NCBI RefSeq assembly: GCF_963583255.1
Contig: NC_084806.1
Span: 22,486,317-22,550,316, forward strand
Direction of reading: 5' to 3'
DNA: 64,000 nt
Source of the DNA: Pyrus communis
Taxonomy: Eukaryota > Streptophyta > Magnoliopsida > Rosales > Rosaceae
In this document: piece by piece, positions 43,716 to 55,298 of the stretch
How positions within the stretch are numbered: the stretch's first letter is position 1
Layout of the letters: every line of letters begins with the position of its first letter
Position numbers and translations under genes: made by a program
Notes under the pieces: model-generated
The model's database searches: none
The model's input: only the letters and a program-made list of their open reading frames with translations
Told to the model about the DNA's origin: nothing

Positions 43716-46106
43716 TGATAGGAGCATATTTGCGCACCTTAGTTTAGCTTGTTTTTGTGCATTTATAGTGTTTTTCCTTAGTAAAGTAGTCTTTTAAGCT
43801 AGTTCTATGTGTTTTCAGGTTTTAAGAGCAAAGTATGCAAAAGGATGCATTTTGGAGCCTTTTGGGGCAAATTAGAGCTTGGAATGGACATCATATGCTT
43901 GGAGCCAAGAGGATGGACGAAATTGAAGACTTGAAGATGATGATTCCTACTTGAGCAAGGTTTCCTAGTTGAAGTAGGAAAGTCCCTAAATGGAAGATGG
44001 TTTCCTAGTTGAATTAGGATTCCTAGTTAAGATGGGTTTCCTAGTTGAATTAGGATTCCTAGTTAAGATGGGTTTCCTAGTTGAAATAGGATTCCTAGAA
44101 GAATGAAGATTCCTACTCAACTAAGGTTTCCTACTTGATGAAGGAAAGTCAAAATCCAAATGGTCTCAAGTGAAGCAACAAAGAAGCTTTCCAAGTCCAA
44201 GAAGGAGAAGAATTCCAAGATGAAGAAGGATTAGCTTTCCTAATCCTAATGCACAAGGTTTTCAGCCACAAAGAGGAGTCCTAAACACTTTAGGACACCT
44301 TATCCTAATCCTATAGGGATGCCATGCACTTTACCTTATCTTGGAGGGTTTCTAGAAGCCTTAGATGCCCTATCCTATCTTTGCCGTGGGTTTTATCCAA
44401 ATCCCCTTAGTTTTTAGGCTTTCTAGAAGCCCTAACATTATCCCTACAAAGGTGCTGCACCCTTATCTCTTTTTCCCTACAAATTTGGCCCTTAAAACAT
44501 GATTCTAGGAACCTTATCTTATCTCCTACAAAAGTGGCGCCCCAAATCCTTCTAGAAGTGCCAATTTCTGCCACAAAACACTTTGTTTCTAGAACCCTAA
44601 AAATCTGGCGCCTCTATTCCTTTTCCTTTGGGGTTTCCTACCTTCTAGATGGCCTATTTCCTTGTGGATTTGGGTTATTCAAGTCCATATCTGATTACCC
44701 TAGGGTTTTAAGTGCCTATATATACTCATATTAACCCCTAGATCAGATTACCACCTCTCATACACATTCATTAATCCCAGAAATTCGTCCAACCCTCTCC
44801 ACACCCTTGCCGCAGCCACTAAACACCTTTCTCCTTAGTTTTAAGCTTTGCCACACCATCCCCTTCCCCTAAACACTACTACACCCCTCCATAACCATGC
44901 ATCCATACACCTAAGGCCCTAAACCTGTCCCTAGACCTTTACCGCACCAAGGAGGAGGAGAAGGAAGCTCGGGAGTTCATGCAATTCGAGTTCGCGTCGC
45001 TGGAATTTCTAGGTGTTTCTTTTCCTTTGATGTCAATGTTTAATTTCAATTCTCTTTGTTTTGTGCGTATGAGGAACTAAACCCCCCCTTGGCTAGGGGG
45101 GGATTCGAAATACATGTTTATGCTTGCGATATGATTTGATTACTTCTAATTGCGTTTCATAAGTTGTGAATTCAATTTACTTATCTATGTGAATTACATT
45201 GATTTGTGTGTGTTGGTTGAGAGTGCACGCTTAATTATCATGCATAAATTGGATGCTAGGATATAAGGAAATTTCACCTAATCGTTATGGAATTATATTC
45301 ACAAGTAGTAAAGGTTGATGATCTCAATCGCGTTAAGTAAATTCTTGGCATAAGTTTCATGCAATCATAGTAACAAGTGCTTCGTCAATGCTTATGGTTT
45401 TCATAGAACTTAATGATTCTTGCTTGTATCTCTATTATGCAATCATGTAGGGGACTTGTGGGGAATGTTTTGGGTTGTCGTATGCAATCATCCAATTCAA
45501 TAACGTTAGGAAAATCTGAAGGTTAATTTAAGCGAACCTAATTAACTTGGGGCGTTGAGAATTCATGGGTTATTGAAAAGCAATTGGAAATCGTTTTATA
45601 TGCAAGTATAACATGTGTGGAGATGAACCCCTTAGCTAGCTTCCCATCCATTCAATTTCATCAAATTCGTTTTTACAATCTGTTCTAATTTAAAAAGTTT
45701 GTTTTGTTTTTAAATTCGTCCAAAACCAATCCCCCTTTACTTTGTTGAGTCATAGTAGTTAGAAATCACTTTAGTTTGTGTTTTTAAGTGTCTTAGGTCA
45801 AAGTAAAACCAATTTCGTCCAAAGTTGTGTCTAGTGTTCAAAACTGCCCAGATTGTGTTTTTAAGGCAGTTTTGAGTGTTTTGGTGCTGTTTTGAGTCTT
45901 TTGGTTTGTTTTGGTGTTTTAAAGTTTAGTTTTGCATTCTTTGAGTTTAGTATAGTGTTTTAAACTTGTTTTTTTACGTATTTGAGTCAGTTTCCAAGTG
46001 ATTAACAATCCCTCCTAATCCCCGGTCCAGAACGATCCCTACTTACATTCTTCACTACAATTGATAAAAAGAGGGTTTAATTTGTGTGCGTATAATTCTC
46101 GCATCA
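43716..46106 (+). repeat. 5' LTR of element N
   Basis: It starts TGATAGGAGCATATTTGCGC and ends TCTCGCATCA. U3 carries a short tandem repeat of TTTCCTAGTTGAATTAGGAT type (about 43990-44130). The TATA box TATATATA lies at 44717-44724. The conserved leader motif CTGGAATTTCTAG/GTGTTTC is at about 45000-45019. A stem-loop C7/G7 lies at 45082-45102. Confidence 0.95.
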
Positions 46107-46111
46107 AATTT

Positions 46112-46129
46112 TGGCGCCGTTGCCGGGGA
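46112..46129 (+). other. Primer binding site (tRNA-Asp) of element N
   Basis: TGGCGCCGTTGCCGGGGA, 5 nt after the LTR. Confidence 0.92.
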
Positions 46130-46223
46130 TTAGCAACTTTGCTAATCCCTTGGATTGTTATTTTCGTTTTCTTATTAGATCAGATTCTTATGTTATTTTG
46201 TTTCTTGTTTTAGATACTAGTTT

Positions 46224-48914
46224 ATGACTCGGAGTTCTCATCCAATTCGTGAACATATCTTGGACTTTGACGACGATTTTGAGCGTGAGTTGAGACGTAA
46301 GAGGAAGAACCCGGAACCTAGTGAATCAAGTGCAAGTTCCGAGTCCGTTTCTGAATTTGAAGAAGAAGTGGAAGACATGGCAGCGGACAACCGAACAATA
46401 AAGGAGCTCTCCGCTTCGGGATTGGCCAATGCCGCACCCTTGTGCATCCAATATCCAAGGGCGGCCCAAGACATGACTGCCGAGTTCGAATTGAAGTCAA
46501 GCCTGTTACATCACATTCCGAAGTACCATGGGCTATCCATGGAAGATCCGAACAAGCATTTGAAGGAGTTTGAAGTCGTTTGCTCAAGCATGACTCCGGT
46601 GAACGTAGATGAGAGCATCTTGAAGATGAAGGCCTTTCCCTTTTCTCTCCAAGAGAAAGCAAAAGATTGGTTGTACGAATTGGCTCCCGGAACTGTCACA
46701 TCATGGGAGAGCATGAAACGGGCTTTCTTGGAGAAGTTTTTCCCAACTTCTCGAGTCATCCTCCTACGAAAAAGGATAAGTGGAATTCAACAAGATGAAG
46801 GTGAATCCTTTCCTACTTATTATGAACGTTTTAAATCTCTTGTTGCTTCATGTCCACAGCATCAAATGAAGGAGGAACTACTTCTACAATACTTTTACGA
46901 AGGACTTCTACCTATTGAACGTCAAATGCTAGATGCCTCAGCGGGAGGAGCCTTGGTGGACAAGACCCCTACGGCTGCAAAGATGTTGATTGCTAATCGA
47001 GCGTTGAACGCTCAACAATACGAAGGCGTTGGACAGAGGAGTACCCCACGGCAACACCAAGTCAATGAGGTAAGTGTCATAACCGAACTTCAAAATCAAA
47101 TGGCTAACCTTACTACGTTGCTTTCTCAGGTGGTGGAAGGTCCAAAAGTCAAAACCGTAGCTTCTTGTGGCGTATGCTCCATGCAAGGACACCCTACGGA
47201 CAAGTGCCCACAATTAATCGAGAATGGAGGGTGGGAGACACTCAATGCCGTGGGATATGGCGACCAATACCAAACACGTGGTGATCCGTTTTCTAATACT
47301 TACAATCCCGGTTGGCGTGATCATCCGAATTTCAAATGGCGAGACCCCCAACAAGGTCAACAACAAAGCGGATTTAGGCAACAACCCCCGGGTTTCTATC
47401 AAAAGCCGTTGGCACCACCACAAGCCCAAGCACAACCTGCCCAAAGCAATGTAGGTAATTCAAGTGATAATGATAAGATTTTTCAATTACTTACTACTTT
47501 GACGCAGGAAGTCCAAACTCAAAACAAAGAGAGGCAAATCCAAGACAAGAGGGTGGACAACTTAGAAAAGCAAGTGGGACAAATTGCCGAGTTCATGGGG
47601 CAATTTCGTGAGCAAGGAAGGTTGCCTAGCTCAACGGTGGTCAATCCGAAAGGTGGATTCGAATCTGCAAAAGCTATGCATTTGCGAAGTGGAAAGCAAG
47701 TCGGATCTGACCTCAAACCATCCAAATCACGTTCCAACGAGGAGGACGAGTTGAGAACTGAAGAGGAGGAGCAAAGGCCACTCACGGCCAAGGTGGAACC
47801 AAATGTGCCGCAAGTTCCAAGTGATCCCAAGTCGTCCAATTCACCCAATAAAGGTAAAAACGTGTCAAGTTCAGTTCCTACTAATGCTTTTCCTTTGAAT
47901 GTGCCCTTTCCTAGCAGGTTTATGCAATCTAAGACAGAGGAGGATGAAAAAGACATCGTGGAGACGTTTAGGAAGGTGCATGTCAATATCCCGCTCCTTG
48001 ATGCAATAAAGCAAATTCCGAAGTACGCTAAGTTTTTGAGGAAGATTTGTACAACAAGGAAACGGATTCGGGAGAAAGAGGTGGTACATGTAAGTGAGAA
48101 TGTCTCTGCAATGTTGCAAAGAAAGCTGCCACCTAAATGCAAAGATCCAGGTAGTTTCACTATCCCTTGTGTAATTGGAAATACAAGGTTCGAACATGCT
48201 ATGCTAGATTTAGGTGCATCAATTAATGTCATGCCATACTCTGTTTATGCATCTATGAATCTAGGAGAGCTTAAAAATGATGGTGTTATTATTCAATTAG
48301 CGGATCGATCTAATGCATACCCGAGAGGAGTTTTGGAAGATGTTTTGGTGCAGGTGGACCACTTGATTTTTCCTGCAGATTTCTATGTGCTTGACATGGA
48401 GGATTCAACCCACTCTCCACCATCGCCACTCTTACTTGGACGACCTTTCATGAAAACAGCCCATACCAAGATTGACGTGGCCAAGGGAGCCTTAACTATG
48501 GAGTTTGGCGGTGATACGATTAACTTTAAAGTTTCTGAATACATTGAGAATCCTAATGATGTTCGTTCTTGTTTTGCCATTGGTACAATTAAAAATATAG
48601 GGCAGGAACGTTCAACACCAATCAAGAAGGATGCGTCTAGAACCACCATCGAGGAAGGAATTGAAGGAGAGCATAAGGAGCACGCCACTACCTTACAAAC
48701 ACCCAATCTGGCCGTACCTAAGGATAAAATTGGCGAGATGGTTCCAAATCGATTTCAAGGTGGTGAGAGCGTCTACATGAACTATAGGAACCAAAATACC
48801 ACCATTAGGGAGGATCACTATCCCCTCCCATTCATAGAGCCATATGACGAAAGTGTTGAAGGGCAAGTTGTGGAGGACATCCCACTCCATGCCGTGGGCT
48901 CCAAGAGAGGATAA
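46224..48914 (+). CDS. gag: Element N gag-protease fused to RT and integrase scraps
   Basis: This is an 896-codon open frame starting MTRSSHPIRE, 10 nt after an acceptor-like TTTTAG. The gag domain is about residues 90-260 (EDPNKHLKEFEVVCSSM, AFLEKFFPTSR). A knuckle CGVCSMQGHPTDKC follows, then GWRDHPNFKWRDPQQ, the segment LEKQVGQIAEFMGQF, and a complete-looking retropepsin with [17 protein letters not shown] and LLGRPFMKT. After that come about 14 degenerate residues equivalent to RT's VCIDYRKLN region, then PLPFI, joined directly to the last 25 or so residues of the integrase end ([12 protein letters not shown]). RT, RNase H and the integrase core are deleted, yet the frame is open. It could supply Gag and protease but not copy itself. 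Confidence 0.9.
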   Translation: MTRSSHPIREHILDFDDDFERELRRKRKNPEPSESSASSESVSEFEEEVEDMAADNRTIKELSASGLANAAPLCIQYPRAAQDMTAEFELKSSLLHHIPKYHGLSMEDPNKHLKEFEVVCSSMTPVNVDESILKMKAFPFSLQEKAKDWLYELAPGTVTSWESMKRAFLEKFFPTSRVILLRKRISGIQQDEGESFPTYYERFKSLVASCPQHQMKEELLLQYFYEGLLPIERQMLDASAGGALVDKTPTAAKMLIANRALNAQQYEGVGQRSTPRQHQVNEVSVITELQNQMANLTTLLSQVVEGPKVKTVASCGVCSMQGHPTDKCPQLIENGGWETLNAVGYGDQYQTRGDPFSNTYNPGWRDHPNFKWRDPQQGQQQSGFRQQPPGFYQKPLAPPQAQAQPAQSNVGNSSDNDKIFQLLTTLTQEVQTQNKERQIQDKRVDNLEKQVGQIAEFMGQFREQGRLPSSTVVNPKGGFESAKAMHLRSGKQVGSDLKPSKSRSNEEDELRTEEEEQRPLTAKVEPNVPQVPSDPKSSNSPNKGKNVSSSVPTNAFPLNVPFPSRFMQSKTEEDEKDIVETFRKVHVNIPLLDAIKQIPKYAKFLRKICTTRKRIREKEVVHVSENVSAMLQRKLPPKCKDPGSFTIPCVIGNTRFEHAMLDLGASINVMPYSVYASMNLGELKNDGVIIQLADRSNAYPRGVLEDVLVQVDHLIFPADFYVLDMEDSTHSPPSPLLLGRPFMKTAHTKIDVAKGALTMEFGGDTINFKVSEYIENPNDVRSCFAIGTIKNIGQERSTPIKKDASRTTIEEGIEGEHKEHATTLQTPNLAVPKDKIGEMVPNRFQGGESVYMNYRNQNTTIREDHYPLPFIEPYDESVEGQVVEDIPLHAVGSKRG

Positions 48915-50941
48915 GAAGAATGTTCGTCCGGCTGTACGACGTTAAAGCAAGCGCTACTTGGGAGGCAACCCATGCATTCAACAAAGAAAGACCGAGAAAG
49001 CACTCCAATTCCAGATTTGCGTTCCTAAACTCTTCTCTTTGTTGTTGATTTTGTTTCTGCCATGTTAGGTTGTTAGATGTTGTTTTGTTTGTTGTTTGCT
49101 ATTTGTGTGAGTCTATGCTTGAAACATTGAGGACAATGTTTGATTTAAGTGTGGGGGGGTAACCAAAGTGTTTTGATGCAAATTCGTAGGGTTTTGTCAC
49201 CCATAATTTCAAATGTTGTTTCTTGCTGTTTTTAAGTGTTTTTAGGCTATTTTGGTGTGTTTTAGTATTTGTTGTTCTGAAAATCCGAAAATCCCAGAAA
49301 AAATTGAAAAAATTGTTTTGAAAACCCAAAAAGAGTTGTTTTTAAGTTGTTTTTGTGTGTTTGTTTGTGTCTTAGGGTACCTTCCAACACAATGATGAGG
49401 ATTCGGTTTGTAATTGCATGACTGTTAAAGAGAATGATTAACATGGATGAAAGTTTGATTTACTCTTTGGTTCATGCTTGGTTGTGGTTATAACTTATGA
49501 CTTCACATGTAATCAAAAAGAAAAAAAGAAAAATCAGTTTTTGTAACATGCTTGAAGGAAGGAACTCAAACAAATGCTACAACCTTGTGAGACTTGAGCC
49601 TAAACGTTTATTTGGAGAGTTAAAATCTGTGCATTCTTGTTTTCTAAAGTCGTTGCATGATCTCATTATTCTTTGCTTGGTTACTACTTAGAAGGCGTTT
49701 CATCATTTAGTTCCAAATACTAGAACCCATGCCAATTTCATTCAAAACATGTTATTGAATTGCATAACACATATTCAAGATGAAGTTAATAGTGACCACC
49801 ATAGCCAAATTGCCATATTTCCCTATTTCATTTGTTTGTAGGATTTAACCCCGTTGAGCCTTGTGTAGCCTACTTTCTTGGTTAAACCACAATTATCCTC
49901 ACCTAGCCTAGATTAGGACCACCCATACCTTTGTTCTTGAAGCATAGTAAAAGCATAACTCAAAGATGAATTCCTTTTGATCATTGCATTGTAGAAAACA
50001 AGTGTGGGGGAAGGATTCTTGATATAGGGGTGTGCCAAAGTCTTGAATGAGGCACGGCAAAGAAAAGAAAAAAAAAAGAGAGAGAAAGAAAAGAAAAAAA
50101 GAAAATTCGTGGAAAATAAGAAGAAAAAAAAAGAAAAAGTTGTGAAAAGTATGAAAAGGAGTTGGAAGAGCATAAAATGAGCTCTAAGTTGTTGATTATT
50201 GAAGAAAGGGTCCAAAACGTTGCATTTGACCCTAAGTATGCATGTGTATTCCCCTTTGTGTTTAAAGTTATTCTCTGCACTCTAAGTGAATTCTAAGTAT
50301 CAAGTTCATTGCTTTGCTTACTATTGTTTAAAGAACGTTTGTTTTATCCTTTACCTTTCTTTGTTAGCCAATACCCCTAGCCCCGTTACAACCCTTGACT
50401 TTAATCTTGAGTGTTATGTGTTTCAATTTGTGGAGTTTAAAATTGGTACGAGCATATGGTGTCACTGGTTCTCGCATTTAGGTAGTAGCGTTCCATTCAT
50501 GAGATCATATCTAAACATGTTATTAACTCCGAAAAGTGCTTTCTTTGTCATACATATATGTGAGCATTCGTTTTCATATTTACATCTATCTTCTCACATA
50601 TAACTAGTATAGGGTGTGTAGTCAGAAAATCTGTGTGAAAATTGAGTGCATATCTAGTAAGGAATTGAGGAAATTCTCTAAGGCATGTTACTACATTCAA
50701 AATCATGTTTTAATTGGTTATTTGTGAACTAATGAGTAGTGACTATGATTAAGTAAATGCTTAAGCGTAAAGATGGCTAAAATCTGTGGGAATGATGATT
50801 TTTAACATGTCATGTGCATTGGAAATCCCTGAGGCGATTGTTGGAAGGTGCAGGTTGTGTTTTACTCGTTTTACTTCGTTTATTTACTTTGTTTCATTTT
50901 GTTTTGCTCGAGGACTAGCAAAAGCTAAGTGTGGGGGAATT
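48915..50941 (+). other. Non-coding 3' region and PPT of element N
   Basis: PPT-like motifs lie at 49147-49159, 50000-50010 and 50927-50937 (the true PPT). An A/G-rich stretch lies at about 50060-50150. The post-pol tract GGAGGCAACCCATGCATTCA near 48960 is shared with E. No gene is supported. Confidence 0.82.
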
Positions 50942-52978
50942 TGATAGGAGCATATTTGCGCACCTTAGTTTAGCTTGTTTTTGTGCATTTATAGTGTTTT
51001 TCCTTAGTAAAGTAGTCTTTTAAGCTAGTTCTATGTGTTTTCAGGTTTTAAGAGCAAAGTATGCAAAAGGATGCATTTTGGAGCCTTTTGGGGCAAATTA
51101 GAGCTTGGAATGGACATCATATGCTTGGAGCCAAGAGGATGGACGAAATTGAAGACTTGAAGATGATGATTCCTACTTGAGCAAGGTTTCCTAGTTGAAG
51201 TAGGAAAGTCCCTAAATGGAAGATGGTTTCCTAGTTGAATTAGGATTCCTAGTTAAGATGGGTTTCCTAGTTGAATTAGGATTCCTAGTTAAGATGGGTT
51301 TCCTAGTTGAAATAGGATTCCTAGAAGAATGAAGATTCCTACTCAACTAAGGTTTCCTACTTGATGAAGGAAAGTCAAAATCCAAATGGTCTCAAGTGAA
51401 GCAACAAAGAAGCTTTCCAAGTCCAAGAAGGAGAAGAATTCCAAGATGAAGAAGGATTAGCTTTCCTAATCCTAATGCACAAGGTTTTCAGCCACAAAGA
51501 GGAGTCCTAAACACTTTAGGACACCTTATCCTAATCCTATAGGGATGCCATGCACTTTACCTTATCTTGGAGGGTTTCTAGAAGCCTTAGATGCCCTATC
51601 CTATCTTTGCCGTGGGTTTTATCCAAATCCCCTTAGTTTTTAGGCTTTCTAGAAGCCCTAACATTATCCCTACAAAGGTGCTGCACCCTTATCTCTTTTT
51701 CCCTACAAATTTGGCCCTTAAAACATGATTCTAGGAACCTTATCTTATCTCCTACAAAAGTGGCGCCCCAAATCCTTCTAGAAGTGCCAATTTCTGCCAC
51801 AAAACACTTTGTTTCTAGAACCCTAAAAATCTGGCGCCTCTATTCCTTTTCCTTTGGGGTTTCCTACCTTCTAGATGGCCTATTTCCTTGTGGATTTGGG
51901 TTATTCAAGTCCATATCTGATTACCCTAGGGTTTTAAGTGCCTATATATACTCATATTAACCCCTAGATCAGATTACCACCTCTCATACACATTCATTAA
52001 TCCCAGAAATTCGTCCAACCCTCTCCACACCCTTGCCGCAGCCACTAAACACCTTTCTCCTTAGTTTTAAGCTTTGCCACACCATCCCCTTCCCCTAAAC
52101 ACTACTACACCCCTCCATAACCATGCATCCATACACCTAAGGCCCTAAACCTGTCCCTAGACCTTTACCGCACCAAGGAGGAGGAGAAGGAAGCTCGGGA
52201 GTTCATGCAATTCGAGTTCGCGTCGCTGGAATTTCTAGGTGTTTCTTTTCCTTTGATGTCAATGTTTAATTTCAATTCTCTTTGTTTTGTGCGTATGAGG
52301 AACTAAACCCCCCCTTGGCTAGGGGGGGATTCGATAACGTTTTGGGTTGTCGTATGCAATCATCCAATTCAATAACGTTAGGAAAATCTGAAGGTTAATT
52401 TAAGCGAACCTAATTAACTTGGGGCGTTGAGAATTCATGGGTTATTGAAAAGCAATTGGAAATCGTTTTATATGCAAGTATAACATGTGTGGAGATGAAC
52501 CCCTTAGCTAGCTTCCCATCCATTCAATTTCATCAAATTCGTTTTTACAATCTGTTCTAATTTAAAAAGTTTGTTTTGTTTTTAAATTCGTCCAAAACCA
52601 ATCCCCCTTTACTTTGTTGAGTCATAGTAGTTAGAAATCACTTTAGTTTGTGTTTTTAAGTGTCTTAGGTCAAAGTAAAACCAATTTCGTCCAAAGTTGT
52701 GTCTAGTGTTCAAAACTGCCCAGATTGTGTTTTTAAGGCAGTTTTGAGTGTTTTGGTGCTGTTTTGAGTCTTTTGGTTTGTTTTGGTGTTTTAAAGTTTA
52801 GTTTTGCATTCTTTGAGTTTAGTATAGTGTTTTAAACTTGTTTTTTTACGTATTTGAGTCAGTTTCCAAGTGATTAACAATCCCTCCTAATCCCCGGTCC
52901 AGAACGATCCCTACTTACATTCTTCACTACAATTGATAAAAAGAGGGTTTAATTTGTGTGCGTATAATTCTCGCATCA
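50942..52978 (+). repeat. 3' LTR of element N, with a 354-bp internal deletion
   Basis: It is identical by eye to the 5' LTR except that sequence equivalent to about 45112-45465 is missing. The joint is GGGATTCGAT/AACGTTTTGG at about 52334. Confidence 0.94.
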
Positions 52979-54208
52979 AAAACAAGAATCGAAGTACACC
53001 TAAAAATTCCAACAACTCAATCTTGAATTGTATGAACGTTTAGGCCTCTTCTCCTCTAGTTGCTGCGGCACAAGGGGTTTTGGTGAGTTTTGGGGGTTAT
53101 GGATGATGTAGAAGGATGTGTTTAGGGTAGGGATGGATGTAGGGGAAGGTAAGGAGTGTTTTTGGGCAGAAAATATGAAGAATGGTGAAGTATGGTAGTG
53201 CTAGAGAGAGGGGAGGAATTTCTGGCGTGAATGAATGTGTATGAGAGATGGTTTTCTGAAATGGAAGAGTGTGTGTTTTGTGGCTGCAATGCATGCTTAT
53301 TTATAGGTGAAATGGGGGGAACATGATGACTAGGAATTAGGTGGAAAGCTGAAATGGTGATGGGAGATGCATGTGGCAGAAATGCATGTGATTAAAGGGT
53401 GGGAATGCATGTGTTTTGACAGAAAATAAAAGGGAATGTTGGAAATCTGGAATGGGAACCCACGGCATGGTTGTTTTCTGGTGGTGAATGGGTTTATGTT
53501 TGAATGGTGCATGTGGGTTGATTATTTAAAGGGAGTGCATGTGGAATAAAGGTTGGAATGAACATGAAATGCACGGTTTTGAGAGATGATTATGGATGCA
53601 TGTGTTGAATGATTATGGGTGTATGTGGGTGGAAATGCATGTGGGAATGCATGTGATTTGGCTGAAATGAAAGGTAGTGGGAAGTGCATGTAAGCCACGG
53701 CAAGGAATGCTTTTTCTGAATGAATGAAGGCAGGTTATGTGGAAGGGCTTGAACAAAGGTAGAAGCATGGCACAAAGGTGAATGGGTGATGTGTGAATGT
53801 GGTTGAATGATTAAAGTGTAAATGATTAATGAATGGTTCTTTGTTGATGGTGGAAATCTGAAATGATTAAGTGGAATGTGCATGTGGCTGTAATGATGGT
53901 GTTTTGCACGGCAATGATGGAGAAAGAATGTGTGGATGTATGGTTGTGTTGGTGATGAATGTGAACTCTTTGTTCTTCATTTTCATTCCTTTGGTCTTCA
54001 ATTTCGTCCATCTACTTGGCTTTAAGCATATGCAATCCATTCCAATCTCTAATTTGCTCCAAAAGGCTCCGAAAGGCATCCATTTGCATCCTTAGCCATA
54101 TGAACCTATAAACACACGAAAATGACTTTAAACACTAAATTAAGTAAGAAAACACAACATAAATGCATAAGAACTAGCTAACAAAGGCGCATAAATATGC
54201 TTCTATCA
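52979..54208 (-). repeat. 5' LTR of element E, part 2 (U3 side)
   Basis: It begins with the second copy of AAAAC and matches 1234-2453. Together with part 1 it gives 2,493 bp. It ends TTCTATCA, beyond which F cassette sequence starts. It contains the same TGCATG-rich U3 and TATA box. Confidence 0.95.
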
Positions 54209-55298
54209 GCAAACCTGAAGAAAATGCCCAACTCTCCCTCACCTCTGAGGGCGCACTCCCAGCAAAGCCTTTCAAAATACTTAATTCTTTCTTCTTCCCC
54301 AAAGATGATACCAGATACCTGGAGTACATATGACCCAGGAGGAAACGGCGGATTGAAGCATGTGCTGATTCATTCACCGCTTCTTCAAAGCAAAGGTATC
54401 TCATATCATCAAGGTCAAAAGCAAAAGTATCTCATATCATGCTCTTTCCCTGTCTTTTTCTTTGTCCTTGTTCTTACTTGCATGGCAAAGTAAAAGAAGC
54501 AATCAGCTGGCACTTGGAGTCAGTCTTCCGATCTGGAGCCAACTGCCTGGAATCTATTCCTGATTGCTTACCTAGCGTTGCTCTCGAGTAGTCATCTTCA
54601 ACGGTTGTTACACTTCCAGAGAAGGGACCACTCCTGCAAAGATTGAACAAAGAAACAGATAACAGGAGGAAGCTCAGACCTTCGGGGGAAACCAAAAGAA
54701 CCATCCTGCTGCCCAGTTCAAGAAGTAGCACAAAGGAAAATCAACGATGGGCAGAAACCAGTTCAAGAGTAAGCCTGTGGAATCACAAAGATAAAAGCCT
54801 CAATGCAATCACCAAGGAGAAGAGGGAATTTACACTCCATAACCAGATTTGCGTCCCTAAACTCTTCTCTTTGTTAATTACATTATGCCATGTTTAATAT
54901 GTTTAGTTGCTTTTTGTGTGTTTACTTATGTTTTGTGTGAATCTATGCTTAAAACATTGAGGACAATGTTTGATTTAAGTGTGGGGGGGTAACTAAAGTG
55001 TTTTGATGCAAATTCGTAGGTTTTATCCACCATAACTTCTAATGTTGTTCCTTGCTGTTTTAAGGTGTTTTTAAGTTGTTTTAGAGTGTTTTAGTGTGTT
55101 TTGTTTTATAATTCGAAAATCCCATAAAAATTTGAAAAATTGTTTTGAAAAACCCAAAAAGAGTTGTTTTAAAAGTCGTTTTTGTGTGTTTGTGTCTTAG
55201 GGTACCTTCCAACACAATGATAAGGATTTGGTTTATAATTGCATGACGGTTAGAAAGAGTTATAAACATAGAGAAAAGTTTGATTTACTCTTGGTATA
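54209..55298 (+). other. Element F: end of antisense cassette and start of 3' region
   Basis: It is colinear with C 31978-33063. A short ORF crossing the E joint is chimeric and not a gene. A PPT-like motif lies at 54977-54989. Confidence 0.8.

Larger units (their letters stand above)
43716..52978 (+). mobile_element. Element N: gag-protease-only LTR retrotransposon in E's 5' LTR
   Basis: N has two LTRs (43716-46106 and 50942-52978), PBS 46112-46129, a gag-protease gene, a 2-kb non-coding 3' region and a PPT. The target duplication AAAAC (43711-43715 and 52979-52983) is perfect, and the empty site is seen in E's other LTR at about 1233. It is 9.26 kb long. It resembles the TR-GAG class of non-autonomous elements. 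I saw no substitutions between its LTRs, only a 354-bp deletion in the 3' copy. Confidence 0.94.
1..54208 (-). mobile_element. Element E: autonomous Athila-like LTR retrotransposon, split by three guests
   Basis: E runs leftwards: 5' LTR (42448-43715 plus 52984-54208), PBS 42425-42442, gag (41078-42323), pol (12104-16364), non-coding 3' region (11550-12103 plus 2454-3797), PPT and 3' LTR (1-2453). The first 40 nt of the 3' LTR lie outside the window. That count comes from the 5' LTR, where the window's first bases are matched at 42488. Subtracting A, D and N with one TSD each gives about 12.5 kb and two LTRs of 2,493 bp each. E sits inside F: the sequence right of 54208 is F cassette sequence also seen in C near 31978. 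The expected right TSD is GCAAA at 54209-54213; its left copy is outside the window. Confidence 0.93.
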
